Shown: positions 26,056-35,133, numbered from the stretch's first letter. The stretch is 64,000 nucleotides of DNA from Desulfonatronovibrio magnus (GCF_000934755.1 NZ_KN882183.1:1800-65799); one strand, 5' to 3'. Made by a program: numbers and translations. Notes: generated by a model from the letters alone, not told the origin.

Positions 26056-26270
26056 AGTTAAATTATTACGATGAAACAGATTCTCTGTATATTGAATTAT
26101 CAGATGAATCGAGCGCTGAAAGTGTGGAGATTTCTGAGGGAGTAGTCCTTGATTATGATGCCCAAGGAAAACTTGTTGGAATCGATATAGATAACGCTGG
26201 GCACAAGATTCAATTGCAGGATTTTTATCTCAAGGGTCTTGATCCTAACATCATGACAGTAGCTGCTTAG
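26052..26270 (+). CDS. DUF2283 protein
   Basis: A 72-residue acidic protein, MKLNYYDETDSLYIELSDE, then GVVLDYDAQGKLVGIDIDNAG and a short tail. This is the complete DUF2283 domain, a small beta-rich protein of unknown role. ATG 26052 is preceded by CAGGAGG. In the restored frame of the upstream gene the stop and start overlap as ATGA, so both were translationally coupled. These small proteins commonly occur in mobile or TA-like contexts, which fits the integrase remnants around it. Confidence 0.8.
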   Translation: MKLNYYDETDSLYIELSDESSAESVEISEGVVLDYDAQGKLVGIDIDNAGHKIQLQDFYLKGLDPNIMTVAA

Positions 26271-26539
26271 CATAGACCTCGGTGAAAGTCTTATCGCAAA
26301 AATTGTGAAGGAGCTTTGATTATGGAGCAGCAATCAACATAAGGGACATTATTTTTTCAGTTGTTGCTGCCGGGATTCAGTTCGCCCCTGTGATCAGTGC
26401 GGAACTGTTTCATGCCACAAGGTCCATTATCTCACCGGTTGACTTACCTTGCTGAAAAATCAGAGATTAAGCTATCTATAGAACAGATAGAATTGCTCGA
26501 AATTGTTACAGACTTTATCGGAAACACATACTCATTTAC

Positions 26540-26675
26540 CCTGAACAGATCTTGTAATATCTCCAGAGCTTTGTCATAAAGCGGCACAGTCCTGGGCTTG
26601 TCTGACTTTGTAACCGGGAACTTCCATGTCTTACGTTCCAGCTCTATGTCCTCCCAGCGGACATCGAGCATTAAT
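26540..26675 (-). pseudogene. Tyrosine integrase catalytic-domain fragment
   Basis: A minus-strand stretch reads LDVRWEDIELERKTWKFPV, then TKSDKPRTVPLYDKALEIL, the region just after the first catalytic Arg of tyrosine recombinases. The R-H-x-x-R and tyrosine parts are absent and both ends run into unrelated sequence. It is the third integrase relic in 2.3 kb. 26271-26539 otherwise shows nothing I recognise. Confidence 0.7.
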
Positions 26676-26716
26676 GTTGAATATGCTGATGATCCCCCTA
26701 ATCTCAATGGCTGGGC

Positions 26717-27130
26717 TTAATCAGGCTCAACAGGTTTGCGCATCTGCTTTTTTTGACTCTTTTCTGCCTTCAGGTCCAAGCGTTTCTTATGAGCAGCTTT
26801 GGAAGGCCGGGTAGGCTTGCGTTTTTTCTGTTCCCTGGTCACGCTCAGGATTAAATCCTTAAGCCGGTTCATGGCTTCTTCTTTGTTTTTTTCCTGTGAC
26901 CGGAACCTGCCGGACTTGATAACCACCACGCCATCCCTGGTAATACGCCTGTCATTTAAGCCCAGCAGCCTGTCTTTATAGTTATCCGGCAGAGATGAAC
27001 TCTTGATTTCAAAGAAAAGCTGTACAGCTGTTGATACCTTGTTCACATTCTGCCCGCCCGGACCTGATGCCCGCACAGCCTGAAAATCTATTTCACAGTC
27101 TGGTATAAATACGGTTTCGGTTATCTGCAT
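26717..27130 (-). CDS. arfB: Alternative ribosome-rescue factor ArfB (YaeJ)
   Basis: A 137-residue peptidyl-tRNA hydrolase of the class-I release-factor type. The GGQ motif is in RASGPGGQNVNKVSTAVQL (about residues 20-38), followed by RRITRDGVVVIKSGRFRSQEKNKEEA and a lysine/arginine-rich C-terminal tail (KKRKPTRPSKAAHKKRLDLK) that enters the mRNA channel of stalled ribosomes. It lacks the codon-recognition domain of RF1/RF2, as expected. ATG 27130. Rescue activity is known for the family. Confidence 0.93.
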   Translation of the reverse strand: MQITETVFIPDCEIDFQAVRASGPGGQNVNKVSTAVQLFFEIKSSSLPDNYKDRLLGLNDRRITRDGVVVIKSGRFRSQEKNKEEAMNRLKDLILSVTREQKKRKPTRPSKAAHKKRLDLKAEKSQKKQMRKPVEPD

Positions 27131-27183
27131 TTTAAGTACTGCTTGTTTTGCATGCCTTTCATGTATCAGGCTATTTTTCTTAC

Positions 27184-27365
27184 TTATCTGTTCAGCACTT
27201 TTTGCATGTGGCTCGGCTTCCTGCCCAAAGACATACAGCCCGGAGGAGGACTGACTCTTCCAGAACCCACTTGTCTTGAACAGGGAGATATTCTAAGCTC
27301 ACAATGCTGCTAAATTTAGTCCCGGGATGCCTAACCTGGTTTGTCTAATAGCACTAAGCAGATAC
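27184..27365 (-). mobile_element. M1 element, diverged full-length copy (182 bp)
   Basis: Ends TTATCTGTTCAGCACTTTT and the complement of AATAGCACTAAGCAGATAC, with GCATGTGGCTCGGCTTCCTG and AGGACTGACTCTTCCAGAAC inside. It has exactly the length of the copy at 49324 in the opposite orientation. Flanks TTTCTTAC and ATTTTTAC agree at 6/8 positions, an eroded target duplication. Confidence 0.7.
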
Positions 27366-27442
27366 ATTTTTACAAAAAAAAGTACCAGCCTGGCAAGAAT
27401 CAAGTAACTTCAAGCTGGACGTCCATTGGCGAGAGATATTAA

Positions 27443-28222
27443 CTATGATCCAGGTCTCAGGCTCAAAGCCCTGCCAACTGGAGCAAGATATATGACAAAC
27501 TCGTCTTGACCATCAAGACCCAGCAGGTCATCCATGGCCTCCTGGTCATAGGCTGCCACAGCGCATGTGCCTGCTCCCATGGCTTCACAGGCCAGATAGA
27601 GATTTTGACAGACATGGCCGACATCCATAAGGATCACCCTGTATGCCGTGGGGCCATAGCGCCACTCCATACGATAGGGGATACAGGACCAAATAAATGT
27701 AGCAGCTCCGCTGCCGACAAATCTCTGTCCAAAAGCAGCCTCGGCAAGCAAAAGCTCTGCATCGGGAATATCCTTTATGAAAAGAAGCTCATGACTTAAA
27801 GGAAGAAACCTGTATAGACCTGGATCAAGGCATTTAATATTCAAAACTGCAACATACGTTTCAAAACTGTGCCTGGCACCTGCCGAAGGCACAGTCCTGA
27901 AAGCTGTCCCAAGACCAGCCCTTTTACGTACTCCCTGTGTTGCCCAAAGCAAAAAAGAAAGCTCCGCAAAATCAAGAGGTTCCCTTGAGTAGTTTCTCCT
28001 GCTTTTGCGCTTGCCCACTAACTGATATAAGCCTGCACTGTTAATATGTTCTGTCCAGCTCTCCGGACCGTCCAGCTTGATTCTCAGAACTTCAGGATCG
28101 AAAGGCTTCTCAATTGGAGGAGCTGGAATTCCTCTGTTCTGATCGGTCATGGAAAAATCAGTTCTCTTACGCAGTGAATCTTTCAGGAACTCGCGGTTTG
28201 CCATGTAGCTTTCTTTAGTCAT
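27443..28222 (-). CDS. SagB/ThcOx-type FMN-dependent oxidoreductase
   Basis: A 259-residue nitroreductase-fold protein with the SagB/ThcOx signature: KRKSRRNYSREPLDFAELSFLLWATQG, TVPSAGARHSFETYVAV, GLYRFLPLSHEL and DVGHVCQNLYLACEAMGAGTCAVAAYD. In azoline/thiazole peptide clusters such enzymes dehydrogenate azolines; standalone genes of this family in anaerobes act on unknown substrates. No cyclodehydratase (YcaO) or precursor peptide is seen nearby, so a RiPP role is not supported. ATG 28222 is preceded by AGGAG. Confidence 0.87.
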   Translation of the reverse strand: MTKESYMANREFLKDSLRKRTDFSMTDQNRGIPAPPIEKPFDPEVLRIKLDGPESWTEHINSAGLYQLVGKRKSRRNYSREPLDFAELSFLLWATQGVRKRAGLGTAFRTVPSAGARHSFETYVAVLNIKCLDPGLYRFLPLSHELLFIKDIPDAELLLAEAAFGQRFVGSGAATFIWSCIPYRMEWRYGPTAYRVILMDVGHVCQNLYLACEAMGAGTCAVAAYDQEAMDDLLGLDGQDEFVIYLAPVGRALSLRPGS

Positions 28223-28283
28223 GCTTTTCTCCTGTGCCGGTTAATCCGGCTGACTAATGATTATCTGCCTGTAATCAAGGTGA

Positions 28284-28820
28284 CTATTCCCCTGCTTTGA
28301 ACAGGCCAGCCATTTCAGGCAGATTTATCTTTGGGCATGAGCTTTTCAGGTAGCATATCTCACATCCATCTCTATAAGGATAAAATGTCAAGGTGGAATA
28401 TTTGTAATTCATGGCCCCATCCTCATAAAGTTCTAACCCGATTTTTCTCAAGGACTTAGTAAGCACAGTCCCCGGCTTAGGCACTGGAGCACATTGGTTT
28501 TCCTTTATTTCAGGAAGCAGCTCTCTCAAGACTCCGATAATCATGGTCTGAACAAGGGCCTGCAACTTAAATCCTTTGGACGGCGACTGGTCCCATAAAG
28601 CCTCAAGTTCATCCTCAACATCCCTGCCCATATATACGAGGATATAACCTCTTTTCCTTCCCAGAGTAAAGATCTTCAGGTCTGGGCGCCACCTGTTCCA
28701 GTACTCTATCATTTCCGCTGTCTCTCTGCCCTCCAACCCCCTGACCTGGGCAAGACCCATAAAAATTTCCAGATCAAAAGGAATTTTTATATCCACTTCT
28801 TTAGCATCCAGTATCTTCAC
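28284..28820 (-). CDS. Conserved hypothetical protein with C-terminal cysteine cluster
   Basis: A 178-residue cytoplasmic protein I do not recognise. GTG 28820 is preceded by GGGAGC at seven bases. The N-terminal two thirds are helical with REtAEMIEYWNRW and LGRKRGYILVYMGRDVEDEL. The C-terminal part has YKYSTLTFYPYRDGCEICYLKSSCPK: Cys-x2-Cys-x5-Cys, suggesting a metal or iron-sulfur site. It lies 62 bases upstream of the SagB-type gene on the same strand, so the two are probably one transcript and this protein may be an accessory of the oxidoreductase (inference). Confidence 0.7.
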   Translation of the reverse strand: MKILDAKEVDIKIPFDLEIFMGLAQVRGLEGRETAEMIEYWNRWRPDLKIFTLGRKRGYILVYMGRDVEDELEALWDQSPSKGFKLQALVQTMIIGVLRELLPEIKENQCAPVPKPGTVLTKSLRKIGLELYEDGAMNYKYSTLTFYPYRDGCEICYLKSSCPKINLPEMAGLFKAGE

Positions 28821-28924
28821 TCTGCGCTCCCTGTTATTATCCTTTACGGTTTGTTATAAAGTTATATTGTCGAGCCTGTACCCGCAACCCTGTTGTTTGT
28901 CATCAGTTATGTAGTATATGTTGC

Positions 28925-29360
28925 AAGCTCCTCACCCGGGCGGACCGGGACCTAACTTGTGAGTAACTGTCTTTAAAGTGGAGCCTGCATCCTGCAGGCT
29001 ATTTAATTCCAGGCGGCTGGAAGCCGCCTCCACCTTGAAGAACAGTCCCATATTTGGAAATTGGGACCGAACCTGTGAGTAACTTGTACCCTCGTTCCCA
29101 GGCTCCAGCCTGGGGACGTTTAGTTCTTGCGGCTCCAGCCGCTTCTTTGAAATGTGGCTTAAGCCACAAAAAAAGAGGTAATAGCCTTAACGCGTTTGAG
29201 ATTGCCGCGCTCGAAGACTCGCTCGCAATGACACCTAAACTGTCAGGGATGTAGTTGCTCAAAACCTGTCACCCACGAGGGAGCCTAAGCGACCGAAGCA
29301 ATCTGTATGGTAAAGCCGTAATGCTTTGAATTTATTACATATACGTTTGTAGTTACTTAG
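28925..29360 (+). repeat. R2-R4-hairpins-R3 repeat cluster
   Basis: R2 at 28925-28968, R4 double hairpin at 28980-29033 (GGAGCCTGCATCCTGCAGGC and GGCGGCTGGAAGCCGCC), an R2 half (GGGACCGAACCTGTGAGTAAC) at 29064, a CCAGGCTCCAGCCTGG hairpin at 29098, GCGGCTCCAGCCGC at 29130, and R3 at 29181-29360. The same order recurs at 44029-44663. Confidence 0.75.
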
Positions 29361-29609
29361 AGGTTTTTTGGAGAGTGTTTAGCCATTTTCAAGAAAAGCA
29401 GGGGGCTTGGTCTTCTGTGTTTACAACCTGCTGACAATTTATTTGATCATTGTTTTATTCGGCAGTCAAATCAGATTATGCTTCCAAATAATATAAAACA
29501 CACAAGGATTAGTTAACGCTTAAACTTAAGCACACAAATTGCTACTTGCCCTTCAGCGCCTTCTGATACTATAATGTTCTTGCATCTACCTCAATACTAA
29601 GGGAAGTTT
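29361..29609. other. Intergenic region with a possible M1 remnant
   Basis: GTGTTTAGCCATTTTC and GAAAAGCAGGGGGCTTGG (29377-29412) recall the M1 left end and core, but no matching right end is visible. The remainder is AT-rich leader sequence for the gene at 29610. Confidence 0.3.
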
Positions 29610-31217
29610 ATGAAAAAACACAATATGAACATCAATGATGAGCTCAAGGATATAGACCGCAAACTTGCTTCACTCATAGCCAAAAGATCAGGAATAATCG
29701 GCAGATTAACCCGCATTAGACAGCAAAATCACAAAAGTTTCTCTGACCCTGAACTGGAAAAGGAACTATGGGGGATATGGAAAGATTCATTGAAAAGATC
29801 CAACCAGAGCATTCTACGCCGCATGTTCACCATGCTCAACAGCTTAGCATACTCCATGGCCGAAAAAGGGTCATCTGACAAACCCTTTTGTCTCTATCCC
29901 ACAGGCAGGCCTGTCAGCCTTAACCTGCCAGCTCCCGGTTCGGTTGATCAAACTCATTACACAGCCTTTCTCTTCGCCATATGCACTGACAAAACTGAAC
30001 TTGCCGGCTTCACCATCAATGATAATATAATTGAACTGATTAAAATCGCTAATGAGTGCGGTGGAGGTCTTAACTGGAATGATAATTTGCTGACCAGTCA
30101 GGACGATCATGTCTTAGATATGGACAACCGCAACTTATTCATCAATCACAGTCTTTTCAATTTTTATCTTTTTCTTTGTCTGGCCCTGGGTGCACCTAAT
30201 CGCATCAAGTTCAACAGCTCAGCCCGGTTAAAGGTTGTAGATCTCAAATGGCTCCAGGACTTTTTACCACAGTTGGGAGCCAGGCTTAACTCCATTGAAC
30301 CTGGCAGCTTTTCACTGCCTGCAAGACTGGAAACCGGCGCAGTTATTCCTGCAGAGCTGTACATTCCGGCGTCCATCCATGCGGACTTTGTCAAGGCTCT
30401 TTTATTGGCAGCCTTTACGTATGAAAAACCAATAACATTCAATTATTCTGCATTTATGGATAATGAGTTCAACTCCCTTTTTTCTGTTCTCAGTCAGGCA
30501 GGAGTTGTACTTGAACATCATAATGACCGAATCGTAATACATCCTTCCAAGCCAAAGCCCCAAAACATCGCCATCCCGGCAGATCCGCTACTTTCCGGTT
30601 TTCTGCTTGCCATGGCAGGACTAAGCAAAGGCAGGGTTGAACTTCAGGGAGTTTGGCCTGCCAATTGCCCGCAGGCTGACAAGGTTTTACAGATTCTTAA
30701 AGTATGTGGTGTACAAGTGCACATCCATGGCCAAAGCATCAGCGCGCAGGTTGGCTCTCTGGATCCAAACTACTTTTTTGATTTCACCTCTTTCTCAGAA
30801 CAGTTACCGCTGGCTTTGCCCCTGGCTCTTGCCTCTGTGAGAGACAGGCAGGCTGATATGCTGGTGCCCCCCAGTTCTCCACAACTGGAGATTTTTGCTG
30901 ACATCTTAGACAATGTTGGTTATGCTCATGAAGTTGATTACGTAAAAGGAAGACTCAAAATATACCCGAGAAACAAAAACAGCACCAAAGACCAGCCCTG
31001 GAACAGCCCTGATCCATATTGGACTCTGGGATACTGCCTTCTGTCTTTCAAAGATAAAGGTATCTGCCTTGCCAATCCAGGCATAATCACCTCCATCTGG
31101 CCTGGTTTCTGGAAAATATTTACCAATCTTTCCGGGGTTGACAAATCAAACAGTAAAAACACGGGAGATGCGCCTAATGTCCCAAAGGCCCCAGTCCGAA
31201 GAAAAATCGTTGACTGA
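29610..31217 (+). CDS. Chorismate-mutase-like domain fused to a degenerate EPSP-synthase-like domain
   Basis: A 535-residue protein. Residues about 5-75 (LKDIDRKLASLIAKRSGIIGRLTRI) look like the helix of an AroQ chorismate mutase. Residues about 85-520 show an EPSP-synthase-like two-domain pattern: ASIHADFVKALLLAAFTYE at the position of the SSQFLSALLLA motif and IPADPLLSGFLLAMAGLSKGRVELQGVW at the GDPSSASF motif. EPSP synthase makes 5-enolpyruvylshikimate-3-phosphate, but the strictly conserved GNAGT and DGTxRMRxRP motifs are not seen, so catalysis of the classical reaction is doubtful. Comparable AroA-like genes occur within aromatic amino-acid clusters of Desulfovibrio relatives. The next genes overlap it. 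Confidence 0.65.
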   Translation: MKKHNMNINDELKDIDRKLASLIAKRSGIIGRLTRIRQQNHKSFSDPELEKELWGIWKDSLKRSNQSILRRMFTMLNSLAYSMAEKGSSDKPFCLYPTGRPVSLNLPAPGSVDQTHYTAFLFAICTDKTELAGFTINDNIIELIKIANECGGGLNWNDNLLTSQDDHVLDMDNRNLFINHSLFNFYLFLCLALGAPNRIKFNSSARLKVVDLKWLQDFLPQLGARLNSIEPGSFSLPARLETGAVIPAELYIPASIHADFVKALLLAAFTYEKPITFNYSAFMDNEFNSLFSVLSQAGVVLEHHNDRIVIHPSKPKPQNIAIPADPLLSGFLLAMAGLSKGRVELQGVWPANCPQADKVLQILKVCGVQVHIHGQSISAQVGSLDPNYFFDFTSFSEQLPLALPLALASVRDRQADMLVPPSSPQLEIFADILDNVGYAHEVDYVKGRLKIYPRNKNSTKDQPWNSPDPYWTLGYCLLSFKDKGICLANPGIITSIWPGFWKIFTNLSGVDKSNSKNTGDAPNVPKAPVRRKIVD

Positions 31218-31437
31218 GCAGATTCAGTCGCTGAATATTCAAATGGAGGAGTTTCTGGCCCAAAAAAAAGCTTGTCAGCAAAAAGTAAAAGAGCTCATGG
31301 CTGCCGAGGATCCCTCCAGAAAGATTTTTCATCACCAGGAAATATTCAACCTGAAGCAGGACAGTCTGCGCCTTGAAGTGGAGGTGGAGTTCTGCCGTAA
31401 AAAAATCAACAGACTCAACCTCGGATATGAATCATAA
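31177..31437 (+). CDS. Small coiled-coil protein
   Basis: An 86-residue hypothetical, MSQRPQSEEKSLTEQIQSLN, then a predicted long helix with heptad-like hydrophobics (IQMEEFLAQKKACQQKVKEL; LKQDSLRLEVEVEFCRKKIN). I choose ATG 31177; earlier in-frame codons lie deeper in the upstream gene. It overlaps the 3' end of the CM/EPSP-like gene by 41 bases and the start of adenine deaminase by 11, so all three form one coupled unit. No family assignment. Confidence 0.6.
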   Translation: MSQRPQSEEKSLTEQIQSLNIQMEEFLAQKKACQQKVKELMAAEDPSRKIFHHQEIFNLKQDSLRLEVEVEFCRKKINRLNLGYES

Positions 31438-33154
31438 TATTTATTCTGATATGATTTATCGTGATTTGCCACAGCTCATTGATGCTGCCCGAGGAGATAT
31501 TCCAGCCGATCTTGTTCTGACCAATGTTCAACTTGTCAACACCCTGGCCGGTTTGGTGGAAAAAACAAGTGTTGCAGTAAAAGATGGGTTTGTTATTGGC
31601 CTTGGTGACTACGAAGCCCAGCAGGTTCATGATTGCAACAACGCTTTTCTCTGCCCCGGGTTCATTGAGTCACACATCCACATTGAATCCACACTTCTTG
31701 CTCCTCCGGAGTTTGCAAAAGCTGTGGCGCAGAGAGGAACATGCACTGTTGTTTGTGACCCGCATGAAATTGCTAATGTCATGGGCACAAGGGGTATCGA
31801 ATACTTTTTACAATCATCCAGCCAATTGCCCATTTCCATCTTTCTGACATTACCATCATGCGTACCTGCCACACACCTTGAAAATGCAGGTGCATTGCTG
31901 GATCACCAGGAACTCCAGGATCTCCTGGAAAAATACTCCCATAGATTTGCCGGGCTTGGTGAAATGATGAATTTTCCAGGTGTAGTTTACAAAGACCCCC
32001 AAGTGCTGGCCAAGCTTGAAATGGCCGCTAACATACCCATCGATGGTCATGCTCCCGGGCTCTCAGGTTTACCCCTTAACGCATACATTTTGGCTGGTCC
32101 TGGCAGTGATCATGAGTGCACTACTTTAAAAGAAGCCCGAGAAAAGCTCAGCAAGGGCATGTTTATCATGATCAGGGAAGGTTCTTCAGCTAAAAACACC
32201 AGGGCGTTACTGCCCTTAGTCAATGACAGCAATTGGCCAGGTTTTTCCCTGGTCTCCGATGACCGGCACCCCGAAGATCTTATTAGACAGGGCCATATTG
32301 ATCATAACCTGCGCTGTGCTGTAAAGATGGGGCTTGATCCGGTCAGGGCTGTGCAGCTGGTGACCATCAATCCCGCCAGATATTTCAATTTTAAACGACG
32401 CGGAGCCATAGCACCCGGCTATCGGGCAGATATGGTCCTGCTTAGAAATCTGCATGATTTTGAAATCCTGGATGTATATACGAAAGGGCGCAGGCTGGAA
32501 GACAACTCATTTATATCCCCTGCCAAAATGCCTGGCAACTCCATGCGCATATGTAAAATTACTGAGCAGACTTTTGCAGTTCCTGTTAGAGGCACTGCTG
32601 TGCGCGCCATTGAAATCATTGCTGAGCAGGTCATCACTGGATCCATAAAAGCCCATCCTGTTATCAAGGATGGTTTTGCATGGTCAGCTCCAGACCAGGA
32701 TTTAATCAAACTTGCGGTTATTGAAAGGCACAAACAAACCGGCAATGTAGGACTGGGCTTTGTAAAGGGCCTTGGTTTGTCACGCGGAGCACTGGCTTCA
32801 ACTGTTGCCCATGACTCCCACAACCTGATCATTGCAGGAGCCAATGATTCCGATATGCTCGTTGCGGCCCTTAAGCTGACGGAAATGGGAGGGGGGCTAT
32901 GTGCAGTGGACAATGGCCATGTTCTAGCCGCCCTGCCCCTGCCCATTGCCGGCCTTATGAGTGATCAGCCATTAGAAAAGGTTGTTGAGTTACAAGACAA
33001 TCTTAACTTGGCCATTAAAGAAATGGGCATTAACCACCAAAGCCCTTTGATGACTCTTTCCTTTCTGGCCCTGCCTGTTATACCAAGCCTCAAACTCACG
33101 GATAAAGGACTGGTAGATGTTGATAAGTTTGAGATTATTGACTTATGGATCTAA
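31427..33154 (+). CDS. ade: Adenine deaminase
   Basis: A 575-residue amidohydrolase converting adenine to hypoxanthine in purine salvage. Motifs: metal-binding PGFIESHIHIESTLL, VCDPHEIANVMG, DGHAPGLSG, LVSDDRHPEDL and the C-terminal-domain sequence GLGFVKGLGLSRGALASTVAHDSHN. All are typical of Ade, and the length is standard. ATG 31427 (MNHNIYSDM) overlaps the small coiled-coil gene; ATG 31451 is an alternative. Confidence 0.95.
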   Translation: MNHNIYSDMIYRDLPQLIDAARGDIPADLVLTNVQLVNTLAGLVEKTSVAVKDGFVIGLGDYEAQQVHDCNNAFLCPGFIESHIHIESTLLAPPEFAKAVAQRGTCTVVCDPHEIANVMGTRGIEYFLQSSSQLPISIFLTLPSCVPATHLENAGALLDHQELQDLLEKYSHRFAGLGEMMNFPGVVYKDPQVLAKLEMAANIPIDGHAPGLSGLPLNAYILAGPGSDHECTTLKEAREKLSKGMFIMIREGSSAKNTRALLPLVNDSNWPGFSLVSDDRHPEDLIRQGHIDHNLRCAVKMGLDPVRAVQLVTINPARYFNFKRRGAIAPGYRADMVLLRNLHDFEILDVYTKGRRLEDNSFISPAKMPGNSMRICKITEQTFAVPVRGTAVRAIEIIAEQVITGSIKAHPVIKDGFAWSAPDQDLIKLAVIERHKQTGNVGLGFVKGLGLSRGALASTVAHDSHNLIIAGANDSDMLVAALKLTEMGGGLCAVDNGHVLAALPLPIAGLMSDQPLEKVVELQDNLNLAIKEMGINHQSPLMTLSFLALPVIPSLKLTDKGLVDVDKFEIIDLWI

Positions 33155-33207
33155 ATCCCCACTTTTTCGATTAACCATTACAAAAACTTAATACTTGAGG
33201 AGGACAA

Positions 33208-35133
33208 GTGAGTCTTAACCTTACACAGAAAATTATCAAAGAACACTTAATTTACGGAGACCTGACGCCTGGAGGTGAAATAGGTTTAAGAATCGATCAG
33301 ACCCTGACCCAGGACGCCACCGGTACCATGGCCTATCTTCAATGGGAAGCCATGGGTCTGCCCAGGGTAAAGACAGATTTGTCCGTAAGTTATGTTGATC
33401 ATAATACCTTGCAGATGGGTTTTAAAAACCCTGACGATCATAAATATCTTCGTAGCGTGGCTGCCAGATACGGCATTGTTTTTTCTCCAGCCGGCACAGG
33501 AATCTGCCACCAGTTGCACTTAGAAAACTTTGCTGTTCCCGGGGCGACCCTTATCGGATCAGACAGCCACACCCCTACAGCCGGCGGTGTAGGTTCTCTG
33601 GCTATGGGGGCCGGCGGACTGTCTGTAGCCCTGGCCATGGCAGGTGAACCTTATGTTATCAACATGCCCAGGGTTGTCCGTGTGTACCTTGAAGGCAGCC
33701 TTAAGGGGCATGCAGGAGCCAAAGACATTATTCTGTTCATTCTTAGCCAGCTCACAGTTAAGGGGGGAACAGGAAAAGTTATGGAATATTGCGGCCCGGG
33801 AATAGAGGATTTATCAATCCCGGAAAGGGCTACCATTACCAATATGGGAGCTGAGCTGGGAGCTACCACTTCAATTTTTCCTGCTGATGAACTTACCCGG
33901 CAATTTTTTAAAACCATGGACCGCGAGTCGGACTTTAGAGCATTAAATGCAGATCCAGGCGCAGACTATGATGAAGAAATAAAAATTGATCTTTCTAAAA
34001 TCCAACCTATGGCTGCACGTCCGCATATGCCGGATCTAAGCGTTAATATATCTGAGATAGCAGGTCTTAAGGTAGACCAGGTGGCCATTGGTTCCTGCAC
34101 CAACTCATCATATTCCGACTTGAAAATCAGTGCTTTGATCCTGAAGAACAAGAAAGTTCATTCAGATACTGACCTGATGATTTCACCCGGATCAAAGCAG
34201 GTTTTAAAAATGCTTTCCAGGGAAAGTCTTTTGAGTGATATGCTGGACAGCGGAGCAAGGCTGTTGGAATGTTCATGCGGCCCATGTATAGGTATGGGAG
34301 GCTCTCCAATCTCTAACGGAGTTAGCGCCAGGACCTTTAATCGTAACTTTGAAGGGCGCAGCGGCACCCAGGATGCTCAGGTTTACCTGGTCAGTCCGGT
34401 AACAGCAGCTCACTGCGCTGTAGATGGCTGCTTCACCAGTCCTGATACCTGGGGAGATCCACTGCCTCGCCCCCAATTACCTGACAAAGTACCATCCATT
34501 AGAGATTTATTTGTGTTTCCAGGAGATGGAACTGATGTGGAAATATATCGTGGACCCAATATTGTCCCCTTGCCTGAATTTGACCCATTGCCGCAAAGGC
34601 TTGAATTGCCGGTTGCCATCAAATGCGGAGATAATATTTCAACGGACCATATACTGCCGGGAGGAGCAGAAGTAACTGCACTACGCTCCAACATTCCTGC
34701 CATAAGCGAATATATCTTTTCCAGAGTTGATCCTGACTTTACCAGGCGAATAAAAAATGCCGGTCAGGGTATTATTCTCGGTGGAGATAATTACGGACAG
34801 GGTTCCAGCCGCGAACACGCAGCTCTCGGACCACGCTTTCTGGGCGTCAGGATTGTTCTGGTTAAATCCTTTGCCAGGATCCACAGAGCCAATCTGGTAA
34901 ACTTCGGCATCCTGCCACTGACCCTGGCCAAACCGCAGGATTACGATCTAATTGAAAAGGACGAAATAATTTCCCTGGACACTGAAACCCTTGTGCCGGG
35001 ACAGCAAACAACCATTTCAACTTCATCAGGCAATACAATTGAAGTTAAAAACGATTTGACTGCCGGTGAACTGGACATTATTAGAGCAGGTGGGTTGCTG
35101 AACTTTGTTAAGAATAAAGCTGAGAAAAACTGA
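33208..35133 (+). CDS. Aconitate hydratase (short, homoaconitase/IPMI-like type)
   Basis: A 641-residue [4Fe-4S] hydro-lyase interconverting citrate and isocitrate. Cluster ligands are visible in AIGSCTNSSYSDL and in CSCGPCIGMGG; substrate-binding stretches include GSDSHTPTAGGVGSLAMGAGG, GGDNYGQGSSREHAALGPRFLG and KSFARIHRANLVNFGILPL. The length of about 640 is that of the short aconitase found in Desulfovibrio, Clostridia and Thermotogae rather than the 900-residue AcnA. GTG 33208 is preceded by GAGGAGG. It is preceded by adenine deaminase at 53 bases; a functional link is not evident. Confidence 0.92.
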   Translation: MSLNLTQKIIKEHLIYGDLTPGGEIGLRIDQTLTQDATGTMAYLQWEAMGLPRVKTDLSVSYVDHNTLQMGFKNPDDHKYLRSVAARYGIVFSPAGTGICHQLHLENFAVPGATLIGSDSHTPTAGGVGSLAMGAGGLSVALAMAGEPYVINMPRVVRVYLEGSLKGHAGAKDIILFILSQLTVKGGTGKVMEYCGPGIEDLSIPERATITNMGAELGATTSIFPADELTRQFFKTMDRESDFRALNADPGADYDEEIKIDLSKIQPMAARPHMPDLSVNISEIAGLKVDQVAIGSCTNSSYSDLKISALILKNKKVHSDTDLMISPGSKQVLKMLSRESLLSDMLDSGARLLECSCGPCIGMGGSPISNGVSARTFNRNFEGRSGTQDAQVYLVSPVTAAHCAVDGCFTSPDTWGDPLPRPQLPDKVPSIRDLFVFPGDGTDVEIYRGPNIVPLPEFDPLPQRLELPVAIKCGDNISTDHILPGGAEVTALRSNIPAISEYIFSRVDPDFTRRIKNAGQGIILGGDNYGQGSSREHAALGPRFLGVRIVLVKSFARIHRANLVNFGILPLTLAKPQDYDLIEKDEIISLDTETLVPGQQTTISTSSGNTIEVKNDLTAGELDIIRAGGLLNFVKNKAEKN

